64,000 nucleotides of DNA from Palaeococcus ferrophilus DSM 13482 (GCF_000966265.1 NZ_LANF01000007.1:27128-91127); one strand, 5' to 3'; positions 16,066-23,422 are shown, counted from the stretch's first letter. The notes: a model not told the origin generated them from the letters alone. Translations and numbers: made by a program.

Positions 16066-16115
16066 TCGTCCCACCCGAGGAATTAGGGGATCTGTGGTTT
16101 AAATCCCTACCGCTC

Positions 16116-17477
16116 CTAAACTTTGATGTACTTCCACTTCCCACGTTTGAAGAGCCACCAGAACATGGCCGCACTCGTGAAGGTCTCGAGCGTCATCGCA
16201 AACCACGCGGCTATAACCCCCATCCCGGGAATACTCAACGGTCCCAGCGTCAGCCCAAAGCCAAGGACGTAGGAGGGGACGAGCCTGAAGAGGAGCTTGC
16301 TGACGGCCGTCACGTACATGGGGCTCTTGGTATCGCCTGCCCCGCGGAGGGCACCGCTTAGCACGAAGAGCCACCCGAGGGGAACCTCACTTATGCCGAC
16401 GATTATGAGGTATATCGCCGCCAGACGCATTATCTCGGGGTAGTTGGGGTCGCTCCGGGTGATGAAGGGCATGACGAGGTAGCGGGGGAAGACTATGAGT
16501 ACAACGGCCATCACCGCCATAAAGGCCGTCACCATCTTGAGGGTCTCGTAAACGACCCTCTCCGCTTTCTCCGGGTTCCTCTCCCCCAGGCTCTGCCCCA
16601 CGAGGGCCGAAGCCGCCACGTTGAACCCGAAGGCCGGCATGTAGGCGAGGCTTTCGACGCGCAGGCCCACCTGGTGGGCCGCTAAGGCAATCGTCCCAAA
16701 GCGCGTGACTATGCTGATGTATATGAAGTTGTAGAAGCTGAATATCACCCTCTCTATTGTGGCGGGGATTCCAATGCGGAGGATGCGCTTTATTGTGTGG
16801 AAGTCGGGCCTGAACGTGAGGTGGAGGCCGAGCACAAGGCGGCCGCCAAGGAATAGGAAGAGCCCGACAAGGAAGGAGATGGTTATAGCTATCCCAGAGG
16901 CGAGGGCCGCACCGACGACCTCGAGGCGGGGAAAGCCGAAGTGCCCGAAGATCAGGGCGTAGTTGAGGAATACGTTGAGCACGTTTGTTAGTACGCTGAG
17001 CTTCATGGGGGTTTTCGTGTCACCGGCACCGCGGAGGGCGGCGAAGGCCGTGAAGCTCATGAAGTTGATGGGGTAGAACAGGAAGAACGTCCTTATGTAG
17101 GAGTAGCCCAGCCGTACCACATCCTCCTCGGCCCCCATGATCCTCAGCGCGTCGTCCCCAAGGAACACTCCCACGAGGAGAACGGGAAGGCTCATGAGAA
17201 AGGCGAGGTATATGCTCTGCTCAAGGGTCTTCTCTGCCGTGTCGAGCTCCCTGGCCCCAACGAACCTCGCGACGAGGGCCAGCGTTCCCGTCGAAACGGC
17301 AAACATGAGGGGCATCATGAACCAGGAGAACTGGCCGCCCAGACCAACGCTCGCTATCGCGAGAGAGCCCAGCTGGCCCACCATTATCATGTCCACTAGG
17401 TTGACGAGCGTCCCCGTGATGTTGGCCAGTATTGCCGGCCACGCGAGCTCCCATATGCGTTTTTTCATGGGGTCCAT
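16116..17477 (-). CDS. MATE family multidrug efflux transporter
   Basis: A 453-residue membrane protein with about twelve hydrophobic helices in two related halves, as in MATE antiporters. The N-terminus WELAWPAILANI, the NLVDMIMVGQLG segment and the repeated LRGAGDTKTPM / LRGAGDTKSPM loops of the two halves are typical. Family members export drugs or metabolites using sodium or proton gradients. The start is uncertain; I use the ATG at 17477, with GTGAT upstream, but 17468 and a GTG at 17486 are possible. A perfect palindrome lies just upstream at 17488-17501, which may bind a regulator. The divergent neighbour is moaB. Confidence 0.9.
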   Translation of the reverse strand: MDPMKKRIWELAWPAILANITGTLVNLVDMIMVGQLGSLAIASVGLGGQFSWFMMPLMFAVSTGTLALVARFVGARELDTAEKTLEQSIYLAFLMSLPVLLVGVFLGDDALRIMGAEEDVVRLGYSYIRTFFLFYPINFMSFTAFAALRGAGDTKTPMKLSVLTNVLNVFLNYALIFGHFGFPRLEVVGAALASGIAITISFLVGLFLFLGGRLVLGLHLTFRPDFHTIKRILRIGIPATIERVIFSFYNFIYISIVTRFGTIALAAHQVGLRVESLAYMPAFGFNVAASALVGQSLGERNPEKAERVVYETLKMVTAFMAVMAVVLIVFPRYLVMPFITRSDPNYPEIMRLAAIYLIIVGISEVPLGWLFVLSGALRGAGDTKSPMYVTAVSKLLFRLVPSYVLGFGLTLGPLSIPGMGVIAAWFAMTLETFTSAAMFWWLFKRGKWKYIKV

Positions 17478-17487
17478 GGGGATCACT

Positions 17488-17501
17488 TAGATAGTTATCT
17501 A
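17488..17501. promoter_or_regulatory. Palindromic operator candidate upstream of MATE gene
   Basis: The sequence TAGATAGTTATCTA is a perfect inverted repeat of six-base arms around GT. It lies 11 bases upstream of the MATE gene start and 85 bases before the moaB start, in the only divergent promoter region here. Its position suggests a repressor site for the exporter; the regulator is not identified. Confidence 0.4.
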
Positions 17502-17585
17502 CACGGTGAAAATCCAGTGGAACTTATAAGACTTTCTGGGCTAAGGTTATTAAACTTTCACGAAAAATTAAACCGGGGTGTTAGC

Positions 17586-18095
17586 ATGGGTGCCGAGGAG
17601 CACAGGAAAAAAGCGCCGAAAAAGTTTAAGTTTGGGGTTGTGACCGTCAGCGACACCGCCAGCAGGGGAGAGAAGGAAGACGCCAGCGGGAAGTTCATAA
17701 TCGAGGCCCTCAGCGGGAACGAGCTCGTTCACTACTCAGTTGTCCCCGATGAGAAGCTCGCGATAATAGGTGCCATCTTGGACGCCTTCGAGAAGGGGGC
17801 GGATGTTGTGATAACCACTGGCGGGACGGGAATAACGAGCAGGGATGTAACCATAGAGAGTCTCTCGCCCCTTTTCGACAAGGAGATTCCCGGGTTTGGG
17901 GAGCTCTTCAGAAAGCTTAGCTTTGATGAAGTCGGGAGCGCCGCCGTCCTCACAAGGGCCACCGCAGGGGTGATAAGGAGCGGTGGAAGGGCCCTCGTGG
18001 TCTTCTGCCTGCCGGGAAGCCTCAACGCGGTGAAGACGGGCATCGGGATAATAAAGAAGGAAGCTTACCACCTCCTGAAGCACGCGAGGGAGTGA
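17586..18095 (+). CDS. moaB: Molybdenum cofactor biosynthesis protein MoaB
   Basis: A 169-residue protein of the MoaB/Mog family. The signature TTGGTGITSRDVTIE near residues 77-91 and the preceding ITTG core are visible, together with SDTASRGEKEDASG near the N-terminus. In Pyrococcus, MoaB adenylylates molybdopterin before metal insertion. The ATG at 17586 follows GGGGTGTTAGC; an earlier in-frame ATG at 17517 precedes the TTATTAAA promoter-like element. Four bases separate its stop from the moeA ATG at 18100, so the pair is an operon. In Thermococcales the metal inserted is usually tungsten. Confidence 0.94.
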   Translation: MGAEEHRKKAPKKFKFGVVTVSDTASRGEKEDASGKFIIEALSGNELVHYSVVPDEKLAIIGAILDAFEKGADVVITTGGTGITSRDVTIESLSPLFDKEIPGFGELFRKLSFDEVGSAAVLTRATAGVIRSGGRALVVFCLPGSLNAVKTGIGIIKKEAYHLLKHARE

Positions 18096-18099
18096 GAGC

Positions 18100-19290
18100 A
18101 TGCGCGAGTTCAAAAAGCTCACGCCCTATAAGGAAGCCCTTGAAACGGCCCTGAGGGATCTGGAGGAGCTCCCGGGTGTGGAGGAAGTCCCCCTCGAGGA
18201 GGCCCTCGGAAGGGTTCTCGCGGAGGACGTTAGGGCCACTTACAACGTCCCGCCCTTCGACAGATCGGCCGTGGATGGGTACGCGCTCAAGGCGGAGGAC
18301 ACCTTCCCGGCGAGGGAGTACAATCCCGTGGAGCTCACGGTGGTGGATGAGATAACCGCGGGCATTGAGAGTAAGAGCGAGGTCACTAACGGCACCGCGG
18401 TAAAGCTCATGACGGGCAACAAGCTCCCAAAGGGGGCCAACGCGGTCGTGATGCAGGAGATGGTCAAGCGAGAGGGCGACAAAATCCACGTCCTCCGGCC
18501 CGTTGCTCCCGGCCAGAACGTGGCCTTCGCGGGTGAGGACGTTAAGGAAGGGGAGATAGTTCTCAAAAGGGGCAGGGTTTTGAGGCCGGCCGACCTGGCC
18601 ATGCTCAAGGCGTTTGGAATAAAGAGGGTCAAGGTGAAGCGAAAACCAAGGGCGGGCATAATAGTCACAGGTGATGAACTCATAGAGGAGCCCGAGATGG
18701 AGGCCCTCGCCTCGGGCAAGATAGTGGAGACGAACTCCGTTATGCTGACCGCCCTCGTGAGGGAGCACTTCGGGGAGCCAGTATTCTACGGTGTAATCCC
18801 TGACGACGAGGAGGCGATAGGGAAGGCCATAGAGCGCGCCAAGATGGAGTGCGACCTCGTCCTCATCACGGGTGGCTCCGCCTTCGGGGAGAAGGACTAC
18901 GCCCACCGCTTCGTTAGGCTGCTCTTCCACGGGTGCACCAACAAGCCGGGGAGGCCCATAGGCTACGGGGAGAGGGTCTTCGTCATGAGCGGCTATCCAG
19001 CGGCCGTCTTTGCGCAGTTCCACCTCTACGTCAAGTACGCCATTGCAAAGCTCGCCGGGGCGGACTACAAACCCGTCAAAGTGAAGGCGAGGCTCATGGG
19101 CAAGGTGCCGTCCTCCCTCGGGAGGCACGAGTTCGTCAAGGTCTACTACGAGGACGGGAAGGCGTGGCCCATAAGGAAGAAGGGGAGCGGAATAATAAGC
19201 GCTATCGTGGAGAGCAACGCATATCTGGAGGTTCCGGAGGACAGCGAGGGCTACCGCGAGGGCGAGGAGGTCTGGATAACGCTTCTTTAG
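18100..19290 (+). CDS. moeA: Molybdopterin molybdenumtransferase MoeA
   Basis: A 396-residue MoeA that inserts molybdate or tungstate into adenylylated molybdopterin. Domains in order are the MoeA N-terminal/linker region with PPFDRSAVDGYAL near residue 49, the MPT-binding domain with TGDELIEE and ITGGSAFGEKDYAH, and a C-terminal beta barrel. The usual VHG(x)xxRPGKP region reads as LFHGCTNKPGRPIGYG. It follows moaB by four bases. A T-rich run after its stop (19289-19300) fits an archaeal terminator. Thermococcales often carry two moeA paralogues, possibly specialised for W and Mo, and this could be either. Confidence 0.94.
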   Translation: MREFKKLTPYKEALETALRDLEELPGVEEVPLEEALGRVLAEDVRATYNVPPFDRSAVDGYALKAEDTFPAREYNPVELTVVDEITAGIESKSEVTNGTAVKLMTGNKLPKGANAVVMQEMVKREGDKIHVLRPVAPGQNVAFAGEDVKEGEIVLKRGRVLRPADLAMLKAFGIKRVKVKRKPRAGIIVTGDELIEEPEMEALASGKIVETNSVMLTALVREHFGEPVFYGVIPDDEEAIGKAIERAKMECDLVLITGGSAFGEKDYAHRFVRLLFHGCTNKPGRPIGYGERVFVMSGYPAAVFAQFHLYVKYAIAKLAGADYKPVKVKARLMGKVPSSLGRHEFVKVYYEDGKAWPIRKKGSGIISAIVESNAYLEVPEDSEGYREGEEVWITLL

Positions 19291-19319
19291 TCTTTTTTCC
19301 TTCAGTGCTGCCCATTGTG

Positions 19320-19559
19320 TTATTTCCGCTTTCTCAACCTCTTCTCCAGCTCGTTGGGGGTCAAGTATTCGACTTTATCCGAACTGCCGATAATGTAGGG
19401 CTCTTTGTATTGCCGCGGCGTTTTAATAGTGTAGTGGATTATACCTAATAGCAACCCTACACAAATTACCTTCCCGCTAAGACCGCTATCCCAAAGCAAG
19501 GGAAAAGACATAATCCAAAGTAAAAACAATAGGAGAGATGATACCGGCTTTTTATTCAT
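19320..19559 (-). CDS. Small membrane protein, copy 1 of a duplicated pair
   Basis: A 79-residue protein with two hydrophobic stretches, about residues 6-24 and 28-45, then a conserved hydrophilic tail KEPYIIGSSDKVEYLTPNEL. The tail is shared with the 86-residue protein encoded at 19688-19948, and both end in a Lys/Arg-rich ELE(K/Q)RLR motif, so the two are paralogues. I know no named family. The ATG at 19559 has GGGAGGG about 10 bases upstream, and a possible 33-codon reading frame ends two bases before it. The surrounding DNA is AT-rich compared with the rest of the window, which suggests acquired or fast-evolving sequence. Confidence 0.6.
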   Translation of the reverse strand: MNKKPVSSLLLFLLWIMSFPLLWDSGLSGKVICVGLLLGIIHYTIKTPRQYKEPYIIGSSDKVEYLTPNELEKRLRKRK

Positions 19560-19561
19560 TG

Positions 19562-19663
19562 TTAAACCCTCCCAAATAGCCTTTCAACATATCCAACAAC
19601 TACCGTTCCCATCCACTGAAGGACAAAGCTTTTGGTGGAGCCAGCACTAACGCTCCCGCCCAA
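19562..19663 (-). CDS. Possible short hydrophobic peptide, copy 1
   Basis: An open frame of 33 codons with a TTG start, preceded by AGGGGGAAGG. It encodes a Gly/Ser-rich then hydrophobic peptide (SVSAGSTKSF, then MGTVVVGYVERLFGRV). It ends two bases before the 79-residue membrane gene. A peptide of similar character precedes the second membrane paralogue, so the peptide plus membrane-protein pair appears twice. The start codon is weak and coding status is uncertain; it could instead be a remnant of a longer gene. Confidence 0.35.
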   Translation of the reverse strand: MGGSVSAGSTKSFVLQWMGTVVVGYVERLFGRV

Positions 19664-19687
19664 TGAGCCTTCCCCCTGATCGTCAAT

Positions 19688-19948
19688 TCATGACTCCCCA
19701 GTTTTTCCATGCCTAAGACGTTGTTCCAGCTCCTCTTCTGTAAGATACTCAATTTCCTTTGAATCACCAAGGATATAGGGTTCTTTGGATATCCTGATAG
19801 AATGTTTAATCCATCCTTTGGAGTCTAATAGATAAATAGCAAGAACACTTAAAAATGCTGGAATCAGTCCATCAACCAAGGTTTTCCAAAAAACACTCTC
19901 AAAAAGAAATATCGAAAAGAAGATTATTACATAAGTCCTCGCCCTCAT
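19688..19948 (-). CDS. Small membrane protein, copy 2 of a duplicated pair
   Basis: An 86-residue protein with two hydrophobic segments, about residues 5-22 and 28-44, followed by SKEPYILGDSKEIEYLTEEEL and the EQRLRHGK motif. The tail matches that of the 79-residue protein downstream, which I take as evidence of a tandem duplication. The ATG at 19948 follows GGGGGATGATT. A short hydrophobic reading frame ends five bases upstream. Function is unknown; a membrane-anchored partner or immunity-like protein for the short peptide is one speculative reading. Confidence 0.6.
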   Translation of the reverse strand: MRARTYVIIFFSIFLFESVFWKTLVDGLIPAFLSVLAIYLLDSKGWIKHSIRISKEPYILGDSKEIEYLTEEELEQRLRHGKTGES

Positions 19949-19952
19949 CTAA

Positions 19953-20036
19953 TCATCCCCCTAAATACTGCTTAAGTAAATTATACGCTTCTACTATTAT
20001 GCTTGTTACTGCTCCAACTTTTCCTGCTACTACCAC
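19953..20036 (-). CDS. Possible short hydrophobic peptide, copy 2
   Basis: A 27-codon frame with a GTG start encodes VVAGKVGAVTSIIVEAYN and ends in a Gly-Gly. The frame stays open upstream to 20090 without another start codon, so the peptide may be longer in an ancestor that has lost its 5' end by a frameshift. AAGGGG lies three bases before the GTG. A TATA-like TTTTTAAA lies at about 20119-20128 on this strand. Its placement just before the 86-residue membrane gene mirrors copy 1. Coding status is uncertain. Confidence 0.35.
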   Translation of the reverse strand: MVVAGKVGAVTSIIVEAYNLLKQYLGG

Positions 20037-20090
20037 ACTCGCCCCTTCTACTAAAATGTCTGAATCCCGAAAATTAAGGAACTGTTGTAA

Positions 20091-20264
20091 TTAAACTCAA
20101 TTTACAACTAGCGTTAGTGTTTAAAAATTTTTTGTAGTAAAACCAGCACAAGTTAAAGAACCCCCAATACTTGAAGAAAACACGGTTTTATTAAAATGGT
20201 TCATGAATATAACGAAATGGCAGCTCACAAAAACAGGCGGGAGGGGGCGTTAAATGGAGTGGTG
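20091..20264. other. AT-rich intergenic stretch with a minus-strand TATA element
   Basis: No gene is supported here. The minus strand carries AAATTTTTAAACAC at 20117-20130, a good TATA box for the peptide and membrane cassette downstream on that strand. The remainder is AT-rich and holds no hairpin or reading frame that I can support. Confidence 0.5.
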
Positions 20265-20636
20265 TCAGCCCTTCCCATGCTTCTCGTACCAACCCCACTC
20301 CCTTTTGGGGCCAAAGCTCCTGACACCCCTCTCAGCGAGCTGAAGGCGCAGTCTCTCAGCGAGCTCGTGGGTTATCTCGCCCCTATCCTCAAGCCAGTTT
20401 ATAATCTCGAGGGCCTGCTCGTCCGTCTCACAGCGCTGGAGGTAGTCAAAAACGTTGGGGATGTACTCGTGGAGGTCAATGAGGTCTTCTTCCTCCTCAT
20501 CCGTGGAGTAAGCGTCTATGACAACACCCTCCCCTTCAAGCTCCTTTGATAGGGCGGGAAAACGCTCTTCAAACTCCTTCTTGTCGTATTCCTGCCAGGG
20601 GAACTCGTCCACGGGGCGTTTTTTCTTTCTGTCCAT
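20265..20636 (-). CDS. Hypothetical protein, probably DUF2095 family
   Basis: A 123-residue acidic, soluble protein. The FEERFPALSKELEGEGVVIDAY segment with a following run of Asp and Glu resembles archaeal DUF2095 proteins as I remember them; no function is known for them. The C-terminal half is predicted to be helical (EQALEIINWLEDRGEITHEL) and ends with several Trp and Lys residues. The ATG at 20636 follows AGGTGA. Divergent from the GIY-YIG gene, with about 60 bases between the starts that hold both promoters. Confidence 0.6.
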   Translation of the reverse strand: MDRKKKRPVDEFPWQEYDKKEFEERFPALSKELEGEGVVIDAYSTDEEEEDLIDLHEYIPNVFDYLQRCETDEQALEIINWLEDRGEITHELAERLRLQLAERGVRSFGPKREWGWYEKHGKG

Positions 20637-20696
20637 AACGTCACCTGGAGGGAGTCTCTGATAGAGCTTATATACCTTTCCGGTGAGGGGGCAAAC

Positions 20697-21182
20697 ATGA
20701 AGGGCTCGTACATCCTCGTCATAAGACTTCCCCGCGGGGGAAGCATAAAAACAAAGGGACGCTCCTTCGAGCTTGGTGGAGGGTACTACGTCTATGTGGG
20801 CTCAGCCATGAACTCGCTGGAAAAGCGGGTCGAGAGGCACTTCCGGAAGGACAAAAAGCTTCACTGGCACATAGACTTCCTTCTCGCGGAGGCGGAGCTT
20901 CTAGGGGCGTACCTTATCCCGAGCGAGGAGAGGCTCGAAGAGAGGATTTCCCTTGAGGTGGGGAAGTATGGAGAGCCCGTACCCGATTTTGGGGCAGGGG
21001 ATGTAAGTGTCAGCACGAACCTCTACAGCTTCGAGGAGGCGCCCTGGAGAACTCTTGAGCGCATGCTCGATAGGCTTGGCCTGAGGTGGAAAAGGGTTAA
21101 AAACGTGGCGGAAATTAGAGAAGTTATACGGGAATGGGAGCGGGAAAATAAGACACACTGTTTCCCAACGCCGGAGGTGTGA
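20697..21182 (+). CDS. GIY-YIG domain protein (DUF123 type)
   Basis: A 161-residue protein whose first 110 residues resemble the DUF123 variant of the GIY-YIG nuclease fold. Visible features are GSYILVIRL near the start, GGYYVYVGSAM (the GIY-YIG equivalent) near residue 28, a conserved Arg/His stretch in KRVERHFRKDKKLHWHIDFLL and an acidic residue further on. In archaea this domain can be fused to endonuclease III, hinting at DNA repair. The ATG at 20697 follows GGTGAGGGGG. A TATA-like TTATATA is near 20669-20675. GGGP synthase starts four bases after its stop, so they form an operon. Confidence 0.85.
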   Translation: MKGSYILVIRLPRGGSIKTKGRSFELGGGYYVYVGSAMNSLEKRVERHFRKDKKLHWHIDFLLAEAELLGAYLIPSEERLEERISLEVGKYGEPVPDFGAGDVSVSTNLYSFEEAPWRTLERMLDRLGLRWKRVKNVAEIREVIREWERENKTHCFPTPEV

Positions 21183-21185
21183 ACC

Positions 21186-21950
21186 GTGAAACTCGAACTC
21201 GGTAAGGTTGAGTCTTACATTCATGAAAAGCTTGAGAAGGAAAAGCTTCATTTCGTTCTCCTTGATCCGGACGATGTGAGCCCCGAGATGGCGGGGAAGA
21301 TATCCGAGGAGGCGGAGAGGATAGGTGTTGATGCGATAATGATAGGGGGCTCCACGGGCGCGGAGGGAGAGGTTCTGGATGAAGTTGTCAAGGCCATTAA
21401 AGAGTCCTCCAGTTTACCAACCATACTCTTCCCCGGCTCCCACGGTGCGGTGAGCAAGTACGCTGATGCAATCTTCTTCATGAGCCTCCTAAACTCAACG
21501 AACCCGTTCTTCATCACGGGCTCCCAGGCATTGGGGGCCTTTACGGTGAAGCGCTACGGCGTAGAGCCCATACCAATGGCCTACCTCATAATCGAGCCCG
21601 GCGAAACCGTCGGTTGGGTTGGGGATGCAAAGCCCATCCCGAGGCACAAGCCCAAGATAGCTGCCGCTTACGCGCTGGCCGGACAGTACCTCGGCATGAG
21701 GCTCGTTTACCTTGAGGCGGGTAGTGGAGCGCCCCAGCCGGTTCCCCCGGAGATGATAGCTATAGTGAAGCGCGTCATAGACGTCCCGCTGATAGTCGGT
21801 GGAGGAATAAGGACGGGAGAGCAGGCGAGAAAGGCTGTGGAGGCAGGTGCCGACATCGTGGTGACGGGAACGGCGATAGACAAGGCAAGAAGCATCGAGG
21901 AAGCCAAGAAAAAGTTGGAGGAACTCAACAGGGGAGTTAAGCTTCGGTGA
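21186..21950 (+). CDS. Geranylgeranylglyceryl phosphate synthase
   Basis: A 254-residue TIM-barrel enzyme that joins geranylgeranyl diphosphate to sn-glycerol-1-phosphate, the first committed step of archaeal ether lipid synthesis. Visible motifs are LLDPDDVSP near residue 22, GGSTGAEGE near 52, YLEAGSGAPQPV near 178, and the phosphate-binding VGGGIRTGEQA near 205 and VVTGTAID near 228. The start is a GTG at 21186 with GGAGGTGTGA just upstream. The second gene of a pair with the GIY-YIG protein; its end overlaps a convergent small gene by 14 bases. Confidence 0.94.
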   Translation: MKLELGKVESYIHEKLEKEKLHFVLLDPDDVSPEMAGKISEEAERIGVDAIMIGGSTGAEGEVLDEVVKAIKESSSLPTILFPGSHGAVSKYADAIFFMSLLNSTNPFFITGSQALGAFTVKRYGVEPIPMAYLIIEPGETVGWVGDAKPIPRHKPKIAAAYALAGQYLGMRLVYLEAGSGAPQPVPPEMIAIVKRVIDVPLIVGGGIRTGEQARKAVEAGADIVVTGTAIDKARSIEEAKKKLEELNRGVKLR

Positions 21951-22176
21951 AGACTTTAAAGCTTATCTTGCCACCCTTAACTATTTTGCGGAGCTCTGCA
22001 AGGAGCCTCTGGGCGTCTTCTACCCTCAGCTCCATCTTTATTTCGCTTACGCCCCTCTGGGTGGGCGGGAGGAAGTGGATGTCCTTAATTTTCCCCTTTA
22101 CCTTCGAGCAGATTTTACTCAAAATTTCCCCCCTGCGCTCGTAGGGGAGTTTTATGTCGAGTTCGACAATTTCCAT
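21937..22176 (-). CDS. Small hypothetical protein, ACT-like pattern
   Basis: A 79-residue protein with an alternating beta-alpha-beta-beta-alpha-beta pattern (MEIVELDIKLPYERRGEIL, then IKDIHFLP, then EIKMELRVEDAQRLLAEL). This is the look of ferredoxin-fold or ACT-like domains, though I cannot confirm a family. The ATG at 22176 follows GGTGAT. It converges with the GGGP synthase gene, overlapping it by 14 bases. Function is unknown. Confidence 0.6.
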   Translation of the reverse strand: MEIVELDIKLPYERRGEILSKICSKVKGKIKDIHFLPPTQRGVSEIKMELRVEDAQRLLAELRKIVKGGKISFKVFTEA

Positions 22177-22325
22177 AGATATCACCACTCCATTCTAAAA
22201 AAGAGGCAATATATAACCTTTTTCATGAGCGGGGATTATATGCTTCTGGGAAGAATATTCCCGGCGGTTATGGGTTTTCCGTAAGGGTTATCTTTCAGCG
22301 ACTCGATGTTGTTCTGGTGATACGG

Positions 22326-23168
22326 ATGCGTGCCTTCATATCCCTTGACCTCGAGGGGCTGCCTTACATCGTCAGCAGGGAACACCTCTTCGTGAAGGGG
22401 GCCCTCTACGAGGAGGCAAGACGGATAGCGACTGAAGTCGTGAAAGTCACGGCCGAGACGCTCCATGAGCGCGGTTTTGAGGAGATAGTTGTGGCCGACA
22501 GTCACGGTCCCATGGTCAACGTGCTGCCCCGTGAGATGCCCGAGTACGTCGAGCTGGTTCGCGGGTTCCCCCGGCCCCTGAGTATGGTTGCCTTTGCCAG
22601 AGAGAGCGACGCTGCCCTCTTCCTCGGCTACCACGCGAAGGCGGGAACGAGCCATGCCACCTTTGACCACACGTACAGCGGAGCGAGCATAGACATGCTG
22701 GAGATAAACGGGATAGAGGTGAGCGAGTTCCTTTTAAACGCGTATCTCCTTGGAAGCTGGGGCATCCCCCTGATCCTCGTGGGAGGCGACAGGAAGCTCC
22801 TTGAAACAGACGTTAAAACCTTCGCTCCCTGGGCCGTCCGCGTCCCCTTCAAAGAGTCTCCCTCGCGCTATGCCGCCAAGAGCCCGGGAATGGGGAAGAT
22901 ACTGAATATGCTCAGGGAGGGTGTGTTGGAGGCCGTGGATAGGTTCAAGAAAGGAGAAGCAAAGCCGCTCATGACGGAGGAGCCGGTTCATGTCAGAGTC
23001 CGCTTCCTTGGAAGCCACAGTGCAGATGCCGCTGAACTTTTGCCCTTTGTGAAGCGCCTCGATGGAAAGACGATTGAGTTTCAGGTGGAGAGCATCGAAG
23101 AGGCTTACAAGGTCTTTGAGCTTTTGACCCTGGCTGCGGCGGGTGTGAGTGCGATAGTCTCGAGGTAA
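22326..23168 (+). CDS. M55 family D-aminopeptidase (DppA-like)
   Basis: A 280-residue protein resembling Bacillus DppA, a zinc D-aminopeptidase. The expected ligand motifs are visible: SLDLEGLPYI (Asp and Glu) near residue 8, ADSHGPMVNV near 58, GYHAKAGTSHATFDHT near 104 and LEINGIEVSE near 131. Family members cleave D-amino-acid peptides, although archaeal substrates are unclear. The ATG at 22326 follows TGGTGA. An H/ACA RNA gene begins about 30 bases after its stop. Confidence 0.85.
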   Translation: MRAFISLDLEGLPYIVSREHLFVKGALYEEARRIATEVVKVTAETLHERGFEEIVVADSHGPMVNVLPREMPEYVELVRGFPRPLSMVAFARESDAALFLGYHAKAGTSHATFDHTYSGASIDMLEINGIEVSEFLLNAYLLGSWGIPLILVGGDRKLLETDVKTFAPWAVRVPFKESPSRYAAKSPGMGKILNMLREGVLEAVDRFKKGEAKPLMTEEPVHVRVRFLGSHSADAAELLPFVKRLDGKTIEFQVESIEEAYKVFELLTLAAAGVSAIVSR

Positions 23169-23197
23169 AGCTTAAGTCCAGAACCGCAGAGAAGGTA

Positions 23198-23270
23198 GTG
23201 CCCCCGGGAAACCGCGGCGGGCAAGCGGAAGGCGAGCCGTGAACCCGCTTCGCTCCCCGGGGGTACACTT
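23198..23270 (+). ncRNA. Single-motif H/ACA guide RNA
   Basis: A lower stem pairs 23200-23208 with 23256-23264 and is followed at once by ACA (23265-23267). An upper stem pairs 23217-23221 with 23244-23248, leaving a pseudouridylation pocket AAACCGC on the 5' side and TCGCTC on the 3' side. If 23216 pairs with 23249, the distance from upper stem to ACA is 15 bases, the standard spacing. The same pocket halves occur, as I recall, in a P. furiosus H/ACA RNA used for structural work. The apical part contains GA and TGA elements able to form an L7Ae kink-turn. A weak TATA-like CTTAAG lies near 23171-23176. Likely target: rRNA. Confidence 0.82.
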
Positions 23271-23278
23271 CTCCAAAA

Positions 23279-23289
23279 GGTTTAAATTG
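23279..23289 (+). promoter_or_regulatory. TATA box for the 23.31-kb RNA
   Basis: GGTTTAAATTG is a good archaeal TATA element. Its centre lies about 26 bases before the base of a strong GC stem at 23310, so transcription should begin there. Confidence 0.6.
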
Positions 23290-23307
23290 TTATGGGATGA
23301 GTGGTAT

Positions 23308-23369
23308 CTGCCCGGGGAGTACCTCCGAGGGAGGAGTCCATGAACCTGGGCGGGTTATTACCCCCTTTT
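23308..23369 (+). ncRNA. Unassigned small structured RNA candidate
   Basis: A GC-rich segment of about 60 bases between a TATA box and a run CCCCCTTTT, which is a plausible terminator. GCCCGGG (23310-23316) pairs with CCTGGGC (23345-23351), and inside CCTCC (23322-23326) pairs with GGAGG (23330-23334) over a GAG loop. The internal loop has GAGTA on one side and AGTCCATGAA on the other, which could host a kink-turn. No ACA lies at the right distance and no C or D boxes are clear, so it is not an obvious H/ACA or C/D RNA. No reading frame is credible. Confidence 0.5.
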
Positions 23370-23422
23370 ATGCCGCATGCGAAAAGTTTAAATACCCTTC
23401 ACCAGCCATGAATGTTGGACGT

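Noticed and set aside
20074..20100. 8-codon frame starting with TTG at the predicted transcription start
   Set aside because: Too short and not in frame with the downstream peptide; kept only as a hint of a frameshift.
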